A stretch of 64,000 nt of DNA from Cladosporium sp. IMV 00045. Lineage: Eukaryota > Ascomycota > Dothideomycetes > Cladosporiales > Cladosporiaceae. The translations under genes and the position numbers were made by a program. The notes beneath the pieces are model-generated. The model was given only the letters and a program-made list of their open reading frames with translations. It was not told where the DNA came from and did not search any database. The stretch is taken from NCBI GenBank assembly GCA_001931905.2, contig MSJI02000533.1, positions 1 to 64,000 of the forward strand, read 5' to 3'. Position 1 is the stretch's first letter; each line of letters opens with the position of its first letter. Below, in pieces: positions 52,985 through 62,534 of the stretch.

Positions 52985-53759
52985 GGCGGTCGCGCGGCCT
53001 AGAGAACGGGCCGGGAAAACTAGGGTTCGCGAGCGCGTCTATGGGGAATAGGGCGGGGAGGCAGGCGTAGGCGCGAATCAAGCAAAGAAGATGAATAAAA
53101 AATTACGGAAATCACGTACCAGGGCCCCGTCGCGCCTGAGTAGCATGCGGACTGCGCTGCTGGCTCGCTTGGGAGAAATTTCGATAGTGCTGCATGCTGG
53201 CTGCGCGCGTTGGAACGCCAAGAGGAGAGGCTGTGGTGTGGATATGGCGCGCGATACGGCGACTCGACAAGAGATGGCAATGGTATAGAGAGAGGGTGGA
53301 TGGAAGTCAATGCAAGTGAGGTCCGAGAGTTATGCAGGGTGGAGGACGCGTGAAGTGAAGTGCATAAAGAAGCGAGATTGCATGGAGGGGTTCGCGGTGT
53401 CTCAGCACAAGTGGCTGGTTGGTGCGCTGCCGACTATCTACCTTATATTTGTTTTTCTATTGTTCTTCTCTTGGATGATAGAGAAATCATCAGGTCGATG
53501 GTGTGAGATTTGTATACTTCTCGTTATGTATCCCAGAGGGTGAGCGTTACTTGATCCTCACACACTGTCAATGGGTAGGTCATACACTATAAGCTCCCGT
53601 TATATCCATCATGCATCATTAGAGCACCGAGGGTATCCATCAGCGCCTCCACTTTCCCATCAATGATACCCCGTTCGCTGTAACTTGAAAACTCATGTAG
53701 ATATCACTTCCAATTGCTTGGACGCTTAACATCATAAACACCCTGTCACCAACATCACA
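52985..53759. other. Divergent intergenic region
   Basis: Upstream regions of the SWP73-type gene (leftward) and the amidohydrolase gene (rightward). No gene seen; short open frames here lack domains. Confidence 0.6.
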
Positions 53760-55190
53760 ATGGCTCAGGCCTTCCTCGCCACCCACGGCATTGATCTGGA
53801 TGCCGAACTGAATCGTCTGCAATTAGGAAAACCAGAAGGGACCAGTAACAAACCCCTCCACATCACCAACGTGACTCTCCCGGGAAACACTCACACTTCC
53901 AACATCACCATCGACGGAAACAAGATCACATCCATCAAACCCCACGATGCCACACGCCAGGAACCTCCTCCCAACACCCAGACTCTGCACTCTCCTTCAT
54001 CCGCCCTCTTAGCTCCCAGCCTCTGCCATCCACACATACACCTCGACAAACCCTACCTGCTCTCACACCCACGCTTCGCCTCCTCTCAGACCCTGAAAGA
54101 AGGCACCTTCGCCGAAGCAATGAGCCTCACCTCATCAGCGAAGAAGGATTTCACGCGCGAGGACCTTCTGGAACGTGGCCAACGACTGCTGGACGAAAGC
54201 ATCGAGGCAGGCGTCACCCACGCCCGAGCGTTTGTGGAAGTCGACGCTGTCGTGGGCACGAAGTGTCTTGACGCTGGGCTGGAGCTGAAGGATAGAGTGA
54301 AGAGTGACTGCCGAGTTCAGATTTGTGCGTTTGCTCAGGTGCCGATTTTCTCTGGCTCCGAGGGTGATGAGGATGGGAGCTTGGCGAGAGGGTTGATGGC
54401 GGAGGCGGTGGAGAGGGATGGGGTGGAAGTCATTGGGAGCACGCCGTATGTTGAGGGTGATCGACAAAAGATGGAGGAGAACGTGACTTGGATGGTATAT
54501 TTGGCGATCGAGAAGGGAAAGCATCTCGATTTCCACTTAGACTACAACCTCGATGCGCAGCAAGAGCCGATGGTCTGGTTCGTCATCAATCTCTTGAAGC
54601 AGCGAAGATGGAACGAGCAAAATCCGGGCAAGACGATAGTGCTAGGCCACTGCACCCGCCTAACTCTCTTCACAGACGCAGAGTGGCAAGAACTGCACGA
54701 AGCCATCTCCGCTCTACCAGTATCATTCGTCGGCCTCCCGACCAGCGACATGTTCATGATGCGAACCCCGGAGCGAACGAGAGGCACTCTGGACGTTCCC
54801 AGAATGATCAAAGAACACGGTCTGAACGCCTGCATCGGCATCAACAACATCGGAAACGCATTCACGCCGCAAGGAAGTGCCGATCCGCTTTCGTTGGCTT
54901 GCAGTTGCGTTGGCGTCTATTCGGCTGGTTTGCAGGCTGATGCTGAGTTATTGTATGAGTGCGTGAGCACGAGGGCTAGGAAGGCTATTGGGTTCGGGAG
55001 GAAGGAGGGGGAATTTGCTGGTGATGCGAAGAATGATTTGCAAATTCAGAAGGGTGACGATGCGAATTTGTTGCTCTTTGCGAGTGAGGAGAGTCATTGG
55101 CGTACAAGGCGGTCGGCGAGCGAGGCTGTTTATCTTTACGATCATTGTAAGGGACGAAAGGCCGTGTTCGAGGGAAAGCTCGTTTCTTGA
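53760..55190 (+). CDS. Amidohydrolase-superfamily protein, cytosine-deaminase-like fold
   Basis: Intronless gene for 476 residues. The amidohydrolase barrel is recognisable: first metal ligands H92 and H94 in HPHIHLDKPYLL, H259 in DFHLDYNLD, H297 in VLGHCTRLT, and the strand-8 region GINNIGNAFTPQG at 360-372, then PLSLACSCVGVYSAGLQADA. This order and spacing match the CodA/cytosine deaminase group. Two key positions differ: the Glu three residues after the third ligand (HCDE in CodA, E217) is Tyr262 here (HLDY), and the metal-binding Asp after the Gly (D313 in CodA) is Asn362. The fungal relatives I know share NNxGNAF, so it is a stable subfamily, not decay, but cytosine deamination is unlikely. 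A hydrolytic role on another cyclic amide or amidine is inference. No signal peptide. Confidence 0.85.
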   Translation: MAQAFLATHGIDLDAELNRLQLGKPEGTSNKPLHITNVTLPGNTHTSNITIDGNKITSIKPHDATRQEPPPNTQTLHSPSSALLAPSLCHPHIHLDKPYLLSHPRFASSQTLKEGTFAEAMSLTSSAKKDFTREDLLERGQRLLDESIEAGVTHARAFVEVDAVVGTKCLDAGLELKDRVKSDCRVQICAFAQVPIFSGSEGDEDGSLARGLMAEAVERDGVEVIGSTPYVEGDRQKMEENVTWMVYLAIEKGKHLDFHLDYNLDAQQEPMVWFVINLLKQRRWNEQNPGKTIVLGHCTRLTLFTDAEWQELHEAISALPVSFVGLPTSDMFMMRTPERTRGTLDVPRMIKEHGLNACIGINNIGNAFTPQGSADPLSLACSCVGVYSAGLQADAELLYECVSTRARKAIGFGRKEGEFAGDAKNDLQIQKGDDANLLLFASEESHWRTRRSASEAVYLYDHCKGRKAVFEGKLVS

Positions 55191-55362
55191 GTCACGTCTC
55201 TCAGTGAGTCCCGTGGATCAGTGGTTTAGTTCAAGTATGTGGTTCGGAAAGTCAAAGAACAAATTTCAAAATCATGTGAAGTACATATGTTCCTCCATTA
55301 GATCACAATAAGCTGCATCTCAAGTCGGTGGTATCATCAAACTCGTCGCTCATACACCTCAC

Positions 55363-56135
55363 CTACAAAGCCAGCCAAACAGCCACAGAAACACTAACAA
55401 GAGCACCCGTTACCGCTTTCCAGGGTTGATAGAGACCACTCGCACCAGAAACCCCGTTCTCTGCAAACGTCCAGCAAGTACGTTCCCGCTCCTCATTAGA
55501 CGGCGCCGCTTGCATAGAAAAGCTCCCCACACCGTAATATATATCGCGACAGTCTCCCTCATCCGAGCTCCAACAGTTGAGACCGAACCAAGTGTCGAAT
55601 GCATCTGCAGGTGAAGAGTCGACGTCACGGCAGTCGTCCGATCCATACAAGAAGACTGTTCGATAGGAGTAGTCTTCTGGGTCACGGTCTTGGAGATTGA
55701 TGCCGTCGTTCTGATGGTAGAGGATGCTAGAGTAGTTGGCTTTCGGGTCGTAGCTCTCCGAATTCTCGACTTTCCAGCGGATTCCCGCGTCTTCCCCATT
55801 TCGACTTGACCAGCTTCGTCCAAGATTGTGAGTCTGATTGACGAAGCCTCGCGTGGAGTTGCCGCCGAACAATTCGGCGATGCTGAAGCAATGGCCTCTG
55901 ACAGGAATATCCATGGTGGTGAAAGTCAGGGCATCGCTCGAGTTGCTGTAGCCACAAGACCCTTCTTGAGCGGTTGGGAAGAAACGAAGTGTGAGGTTCA
56001 TGCTGCAAAATGTTAGTGTTCGAGCTATCGCAAGAAGCGTAGGTGTCTATGTTTGTACCTGTAATGTTCAGCATAAGCCGCAATGGGTAGCCATAACATG
56101 GCCAGGTTCACCGCCCTCAAACTCTTGACAAGCAT
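55363..56135 (-). CDS. Secreted, probably GPI-anchored cysteine-containing protein
   Basis: Model is complement(join(55363..56002, 56059..56135)), 238 residues. The first exon encodes a signal peptide (MLVKSLRAVNLAMLWLPIAA then YA, cleavage before EHYS). The mature region has six cysteines (SCGYS, GHCFS, DDCRD, NCWSS, GDCRD, RTCWT), an even number that allows three disulfides, and several N-glycosylation sequons (NLT, NSS, NST, NQT, NYS). The protein ends in a hydrophobic stretch, AVTGALVSVSVAVWLAL, preceded by small residues (GVSGASG), the pattern of a GPI attachment signal. If so, it would be a substrate of the transamidase encoded at 46276-47481. Sequence family not recognised. A cell-wall or cell-surface role is inference. 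Confidence 0.82.
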
Positions 56136-57285
56136 TGTGACGGAATCAATCAGAGTAGAGGGATAGCCAGGAAATGTTGTCGAACGCTTGATGTTGGAGA
56201 TTGTGCAAGGGAATTTAGCACCAAGGCGAAACCGAGACGATCAGAGTCACTTATGAGAAGGGAGAGACTCATACAAGCTCGAGGCGCAGTGCTTCCGCCA
56301 GGGGCAATGCCTCATTGCGCATGAGGGCGCGTGAATCCTTCGCCGCCTTTTTCCATGTTGGCCAAGAGTTCGGTATGATCCTCTGTTGGCTGGGATATAT
56401 CAGTTTTATGATGCAGTACTGGGGCGTAAACATCTAGCGAATATTAGGCGCGAATCCTCTTGATTGGAGCTGAGTGCAGCGAAATTGTGCATTGCCGTCT
56501 GTAGGTGTGCGGCATAATATATTGCGGCGTCTGTTGGACGTCTGAAATAACATCGTGGCTGGCGCCGAAATTAGGCTAAGGTCGAACAGTACCTGAGTTG
56601 AGGGCGAAGGTCGATGGGATTGAGTTCGGATTGGCCGGCCGGGCCGAGCCCAGAAGCAGCCGCATCTGGCCGGTGTTTGGAGTGATGTAGGAGTGCGGCG
56701 TTGTGCAAGCCACCTCACCTCTTGGAAGCGCTTAACAACTTAATCAAGATATTGCGAAGCGGTGACGCCACGCGAGACCAAGCGACTTGGTGTTCGACTC
56801 CAAATATACACGCGACCAACATCGAGCTCTTGACATTGACAGAATTGCAGCTCTGGCCACGAAGAAAGAGTCACCAAGCGTTTCCATCAGCGGCAAGCAA
56901 GCGGACGAGTGTCCCAAAGCCCTGCAAGGCAGCCTTGGAACCTCGAAATAGACGGGTACGGAATGACTTTACTTGGACATTGTCGTCTGCATTAATGTGA
57001 AAGTTTAAGAAAGCTTTCATCCGTTGAATGACTGTAGTCAAAGTTGCAAGGTTTTGGAATAAATCAAAAGAAAACAGCTCGGCAAATTTCTCTGAGAACC
57101 CTGAAAAGGACTTAGAGAGCAATTGATAGATCAAAAACTTCAGGAACTGGAATGAAAATCCAACGAAATGCAGTCATTGCGGGATTTCATACGAAGAACT
57201 CAGTACAAAACTGCCTCAACGTTCCACAAACATGTTCACCAACTCCCAAGTAAACCAATGGCATCTGGATTTCTCATTTCTCCAC
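56136..57285. other. Intergenic
   Basis: No gene seen. Both neighbours run leftwards; this contains the promoter of the GPI-type protein gene and the 3' end of the small secreted protein gene. Confidence 0.55.
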
Positions 57286-57642
57286 TCAAGCCTTTCCAGA
57301 GCAGATGTACGCGGGAGGCGGAGAAGCCGCAACAATAACAAAAGAGGATGTCCCTGCTTTGCAATGCCCTTTGCAGAGCATCTCGATCCTGTCGCCAGAC
57401 TTCTCAGCCATATAGCAGTCATTTTCACAGGAAGAAGCTGCAGAAGACCTCAAGTCAGCTTTTGCCGCAAAGTTGTGTCTAGGCAAACCTTCGATCATAT
57501 ACTTACCGCTCGTATATGATCCGTCAACGCCGAAAGTGAAAGCATCGCCGTCCTCGCAATAAGGGACGTTGTTTTGGCGTTTGATCGTCAGAGCTAGAGT
57601 GCTCGTAACCAGGATGCTCGTGAGGGCGAAGGAGATTTTCAT
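57286..57642 (-). CDS. Small secreted cysteine-rich protein (effector-like)
   Basis: Model is complement(join(57286..57437, 57507..57642)), 95 residues. The signal peptide is MKISFALTSILVTSTLA, followed by LTIKR, a likely Kex2-type site, so the mature form would begin at QNNVPYC. The mature protein has six cysteines (PYCEDG, SCENDCYMAE, LCKGHCKAG, YICSGKA), consistent with three disulfides. The intron (GTAAGT donor, GCTGAC branch, CTGCAG acceptor) is 69 bases, a multiple of three, and free of stops, so unspliced RNA would also give a complete 118-residue protein lacking nothing but adding 23 residues. Size, signal and cysteine content fit apoplastic effector or antimicrobial candidates; the actual role is not known. 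Confidence 0.85.
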   Translation of the reverse strand: MKISFALTSILVTSTLALTIKRQNNVPYCEDGDAFTFGVDGSYTSGKYMIEGLPRHNFAAKADLRSSAASSCENDCYMAEKSGDRIEMLCKGHCKAGTSSFVIVAASPPPAYICSGKA

Positions 57643-58576
57643 CTTCGCTGATGATCAAGAGAGAAGTCGTTTGGGTCTTTGATGTGAGTTGATTTATCGT
57701 TCTTGCCCAATGATGATGGCTGTCATATCTTGGGCAGTACCACGCTCGAGTATTTATCTTCAGTCTCGCTCAAAATACTCTATAAGTGATCTCTATGGCT
57801 GATATGATCCTGCACCTTTTTTTAGATTCGACCGTAGAGTCTCGAGAGTTTCAATTCGGACTAATTTTCGCGCGAGCTGGACCTTGTTGGAAATTCTCTC
57901 AAGCTACTTGGCTACTAGGTTGGCTCATTGCGGCGTTTGAAGCCCAACAAAAGAACGTAACTCAATAAGCCTGTTTCTGATAGTTACCATTGTCGTATTT
58001 TGGCATCCTGGTCACAAACTCGGTCGTCCGGTTTCGAGAACATAGGGCCACGGGCGACGGCATGTTTAGCGCTGCGGCGGCCGCACAGCCACAGCCCACA
58101 GACATTGACCTGCGTCCTTACAGATGGCTCATGCCATGCACTATGCCTTCCAATCAAAGTGAACAAATCTTTCTCAGGCGAAGCATTAATGGGCTTTCGC
58201 TCCCGAGCCCATGCGGTACACTGTTTTGCGCGCCATTAACCGAATCAACACCAATGCGTTGTGGAGGCTGCGCCCTCTGACACTATCAGAAACATGACCA
58301 GGTCCACAACATTTCCAACACTACCATGCTTGCGGCGTAAAACGTGTTGGCATCCAGCATTGCTCGGGAGGAGGATGGGCCAAGGAGTTATCTTTACTAT
58401 TGGAGTCCAGCAACATTATCGAAGCGGGTGATGACGAGACCATCGAATGCCCGTGATATATATTTTGTTCCAGACTTCAATGATCTGGTCCCCGTCACAC
58501 ATCTTCTCAACATCGCAATTTTCACATCTTCCAACAACCTCAATCGAATTCATTCAACCCCTTCAATCATTCCAGC
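57643..58576. other. Divergent intergenic region
   Basis: Upstream regions of the small secreted protein gene and of the next gene, which run in opposite directions. No gene seen. Confidence 0.6.
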
Positions 58577-59730
58577 ATGGCTGTATCCGCATCTGGCATT
58601 ATCGAAGCAATCGGCTTTGTCGGCACTGCACTTGGCATCATTGACTTCGCTGCAGGCAACTGGGAAGAAGAAGGCCCTGAAGGTGCCATCGTTCGGATCA
58701 AGGGTACTTGAATAATTGCTCCGATCTGCAACGTCCTGACGAAATTCACTGACATTTGTCTGGTATCAATAGCTGGGGCAAACAAGCGTGGGAATTCCGG
58801 TGACAGCCTCGTACGCTGCAAGCTCCGTGGATATCGTTGATCACACACATTCTAATACAAATTTTAGGGCGGCGAGATCAATCACATCTACGCCTTCGAC
58901 TCCGACAACGCTTACCTTGGCAAATCCGACGGCTGTACAATCGACGCCGGCGGTATCTGTACCAAGACGATCGACTCCATCGTCCCAGGCAAAGTTACGA
59001 AATCCCTCAGCCTGTCCAACAATGACGACGCAACGTGCATCTCTTGGATCACCGTGCAACAGCACGATTCAACCGCTGGTGGAGCTTGGACCGGCGACAT
59101 CGGATGGAACTGCGGCCATGCTTGGTACAACAGCATCGAGCCCGCGGGCAGGCTCAAAGGCGGAGAGGAGTACATCCCAAAGTGTACCTGGCTCGATGGC
59201 GATCACTCGGGCAGCATCGAAAATGCGGCAATGAGATACGACACCTACGCGTATGAAGAGAATCAAGTCAATGTCACTCTGGATGCCGACGTTTGTGCAT
59301 CGCCCTGGTATGGTGCGGACAACGGGCCCATCGCAGGTAATCCCACTCTTTGCTCGAACCATGCGCATCGAATGATTCTCTTACTGACGCCTCTTCTCTT
59401 TTACCAGAGCGCAGCATCCACACCCGCTCTCGTCCCACTTGGATGACCGAGGAGCTGATCATGTCCACTTACACCAGCCAGCCGGCAGCGCAATTGTGCG
59501 GCTCCGAAACCTCTTGGGGGCCCGACTTCATCGGCCCAGATGGTAATTTCTGCGACATGGAAGCCAAGACTCTGATGCCTCTTTGCTCTGCTCATGATGT
59601 CAATGGCTGCATCGAGATCGACGAGGACGAAGATGCGGGTGGACAGCTCAGGAAGAGGACGAATGTCGCTCGCCGCTCTACGACCTCCGTGCACAAGTCG
59701 TACAAGAAGATTTCCAAGTGGGGACAGTGA
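58577..59730 (+). CDS. Fungal orphan-family cysteine-containing protein, probably exported
   Basis: Model is join(58577..58703, 58773..58810, 58868..59336, 59408..59730), 318 residues; exon 2 is only 38 bases. A hydrophobic segment (IIEAIGFVGTALGIIDFAAG) near the start could be a signal anchor. Then come GANKRGNSGDSLGGEINHIY and AFDSDNAYLGKSDGC, DDATCISWITVQQHD, WTGDIGWNCGHAWYNSIEP and IPKCTWLDGDHSGSIENAAM. This order (a G-D-L-like turn, an F-x-x-x-x-x-Y-L-G strand, W-T-G-D-x-G-x-x-C-G-x-x-W-Y, C-x-W-x-D) is that of a large family of uncharacterised fungal proteins. The C-terminal exon has cysteines (QLCGSE, FCDMEA, LCSAHDVNGC) and a very basic end with RKRTNVARR. No enzyme motif is visible. 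Function unknown. Confidence 0.8.
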
Positions 59731-61343
59731 ATGCTTCATCGCGCACCAATGATCTGAGATGCGATGGGCGGTGCAGGTGTCTAGGTGGATTGAGGGCGTG
59801 GAAAGCGGCGTTCATCGGGGTTTGAGTTCCTAGCAATGCAATTTTCTCTTTCTTTGGGTGCACAGAAGCACATAACTGCTTCAAGTTCGATTGATTTTCC
59901 GTACATTCTGGTCACCACTGCCCTGAGATCGTTGTAGCAGTTCGATGTTTTCCAGCTTTATGCGCGAAGAATTGCAGCATTGATTCGCGTAATATATTGA
60001 TTTGCGTCAAACAGAGTCTTCATACCCTTCGATCGTCACTGCTCGAGATCCATTCTTTTCTCTTCAATCGATCGCCCACTGGGTGGTATTGAATGGCGTA
60101 GTAAAGCTTGACGCAAAGGAAAGATGATGGCATGATGGCACGCATTTCCCGTTTCCCTCTGGAGAAGACCACAAGAAAGAATTGCTTGCCGCTTTGTTAC
60201 ACGAAGCACCGCAATGGATCCAGACTTGCCGAACAAATAGAGGAAAGGGAAACCAGAACACGAGTCACAGTACGAGCACACGAACTGTTCATGACCTCGG
60301 ACCGTCACTACCCTGAGATCATCCTTTAATCGTCGAACCAATCGTTCCGTTATACCAAGATGCCGAGCAAAAGCTTGACACCAATAGAGAAAATTGCCCA
60401 GCTCTCAGTGACCAAAATTGCGGAGTTCAGATAAAATTACCACCACCCTCGCAAACACCGCAATACATCCAACATCCCACGTCTCAAGCAAGCAAAAACC
60501 ACCAATCCCTAACTCACAGCCCCAACACACGTGCCTCCCTCTTCCCTCCCATTGGCAGATCCCCAGATCCCACCATCGTGACACTCACACGCAGTACTAG
60601 TCACACATTCAGCATCGTTCATCAAGTGGAGCCAGCACACAACGAACCGTTCACCCACCGCGCCACCCACTGTAGTACTCCTGACTTGTCAAGCTTGTCC
60701 GTAATAAGCGTTGCTGAAAGTACATGCTAAGTAAGTACTGAGCGAGTTTTCTTCAGCTACATGAGTAGTGCTGTGGAAGAGATCTGCAAGAAAGGGAGAT
60801 CCGCAGATCCGGGCGTGCCGGTGCCCTTTCGGTCGAATTGTGGGATCGTGCCTGTTGGGCCGGACCGGATGATCTAATATGGAGGTAGGAGGTAGAGAGC
60901 ATTGTAGGGGGATCTTGGGAACTTCACAGGGTGGCCTCAATCACTGTTGTGATGTTTATACGAAATGTACGCCTCTGAACGTATGTAGACCTTTAATGTG
61001 TTTCATTCCTGAGATTTTGATGAGAGAATCATGATTCGAATAGAAATAGAAAAGCAGTCTTCATGATATGATCCTGGTCTATAGTGGTATCAACAAGAAA
61101 AGAAAAACTCCCAACCCAAAATAACAATGAGCATGCGCCGACTGTATTACGGGGCATATGCAATGTAGCAGCGATAGATCCCTCGCCGTTCTCTCCGCGC
61201 GGCGCTTGCCCTCTGAAAAGATCTTAAAAGATAAGTAGAAGAAATGACACGGCATGCTCATTTGCATGCCGTCTGCGCAAATGGTCCGCTAGATTCTTCC
61301 TCAAATGCAATGCAAAAAGTGGAAAATGATATTTGACAATTCA
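59731..61343. other. Convergent intergenic region, 1.6 kb
   Basis: No gene seen between two genes that end facing each other. This is long for a convergent gap, but no repeat, RNA gene or open frame with a domain was found. Confidence 0.5.
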
Positions 61344-62534
61344 TCAGTTGCTAGGAACATTGGTCATGTTCCACGTCTCGAACCAGTCGAGCACGGTCGA
61401 AGTGAAATCGAGGCCCTTGAAGCCGCAAGATTTGGGCCTGGTGAGGGCGTCTGAGTTGTTGCCCGTCGCGCTGGGCCAGCAATGATCGAGGTCGGGGATG
61501 TATATTTGTTTGAGGATGTCGGTGTAGCCGTCGCATGAGTAGGTAGTGATGTTGTAGTCGTCGTGCGAATCGTCGACAGTGGGGTCGTCGGACTTTTTGC
61601 AGCCGTCTCGTTGTGCCCACCATCCGAGCCAGTCCATGATATCTGGTGATTCACCACCGACGCCGTTCTTCGTGCCGGTGTAAGAAACTGTCGTGTCTTC
61701 GCCGCCGTGGACTTCCAGGATGGCACGCTTCTTGTCGCAGCCGTCAGGGGGGTCCAGCTCGAGGTCGCCGTATAACGCAGCTGCGGCCAGACCAAAAGCA
61801 GCAAATTGGTCACCAATGTCCGAGCAGGCGAGGTAGTCGACAAATCCGGCACCGTTAGACTTGCCGCTGGCGTATACACGCTCTTGGTCGATGCAGTAGT
61901 TGTCGTCCAAGTGTTTGAGGAGTTCGTTTACGAAGTCAAGATCATCGGCCCTGTCCACGGCGTAACTTGCACTTTCCCATTTGCCGTCCATACCCTCTGG
62001 ATAGACGACAACATAATCGTCGCCACGAGATTGCTCAAAATACTGTGAGTTGTTGTATTGGTTGGCGGCATCCTTGGAAGCTCCATGGAAGTCAAGGATC
62101 AAAGGCCAGGGAGTATCCTTCGCATCGTTATATCCGGCAGGAATGTCGATGGTGAAGTTGCGTAGGTTCTTGGTAGTGTCGATGGAGTGGTTGTCAGGAT
62201 TGCTGCCGTAGCCAACAGCATGGGCAGTTCCACAGCCAGCTCCGAGCATCTTGGTGTGAGTAGGTTCAGGTGCAGATGAAGTTGAAGTTGAAGTGCCAGA
62301 TCCGGATCCAGACCCAGACGACCCTGAGGAATCACCTGAATTTGAACCAGACGACCCATCTGACCCATCACCTCCCTTACCGACAAGGGCAGCTGGTAAG
62401 GCAATGACCAGGACGAGGACCACAACGATTGAAGCCATGATCGCCAGCCGGGTGATGGGCCGGTTCCAGAGCCTTGACCATAGCGAAGGCTTACCCGACA
62501 GGCCGGCAGCCTTGAGATCTTCATCCGATAACAT
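61344..62534 (-). CDS. Membrane-tethered CE1-type esterase (feruloyl esterase / PHB-depolymerase-like)
   Basis: Intronless gene for 396 residues. There is no cleavable signal; instead about 30 polar residues with a basic patch (LWSRLWNRPITR) precede one membrane span (LAIMASIVVVLVLVIALPAA), predicting a type II orientation. A linker of about 45 Ser/Gly/Asp/Thr residues follows (GGDGSDGSSGSNSGDSSGSS), then the alpha/beta-hydrolase domain starting at CGTAHAVGYG. The catalytic Ser226 is in YASGKSNGAGF, the acid is likely the Asp of LEVHGGEDTTV and the base the His of DLDHCWP. WPLILDFHGAS forms the oxyanion loop. The family cleaves feruloyl, acetyl or hydroxyalkanoate esters and is normally secreted. 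Tethering would keep activity at the cell surface or in secretory membranes (inference). Confidence 0.88.
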   Translation of the reverse strand: MLSDEDLKAAGLSGKPSLWSRLWNRPITRLAIMASIVVVLVLVIALPAALVGKGGDGSDGSSGSNSGDSSGSSGSGSGSGTSTSTSSAPEPTHTKMLGAGCGTAHAVGYGSNPDNHSIDTTKNLRNFTIDIPAGYNDAKDTPWPLILDFHGASKDAANQYNNSQYFEQSRGDDYVVVYPEGMDGKWESASYAVDRADDLDFVNELLKHLDDNYCIDQERVYASGKSNGAGFVDYLACSDIGDQFAAFGLAAAALYGDLELDPPDGCDKKRAILEVHGGEDTTVSYTGTKNGVGGESPDIMDWLGWWAQRDGCKKSDDPTVDDSHDDYNITTYSCDGYTDILKQIYIPDLDHCWPSATGNNSDALTRPKSCGFKGLDFTSTVLDWFETWNMTNVPSN

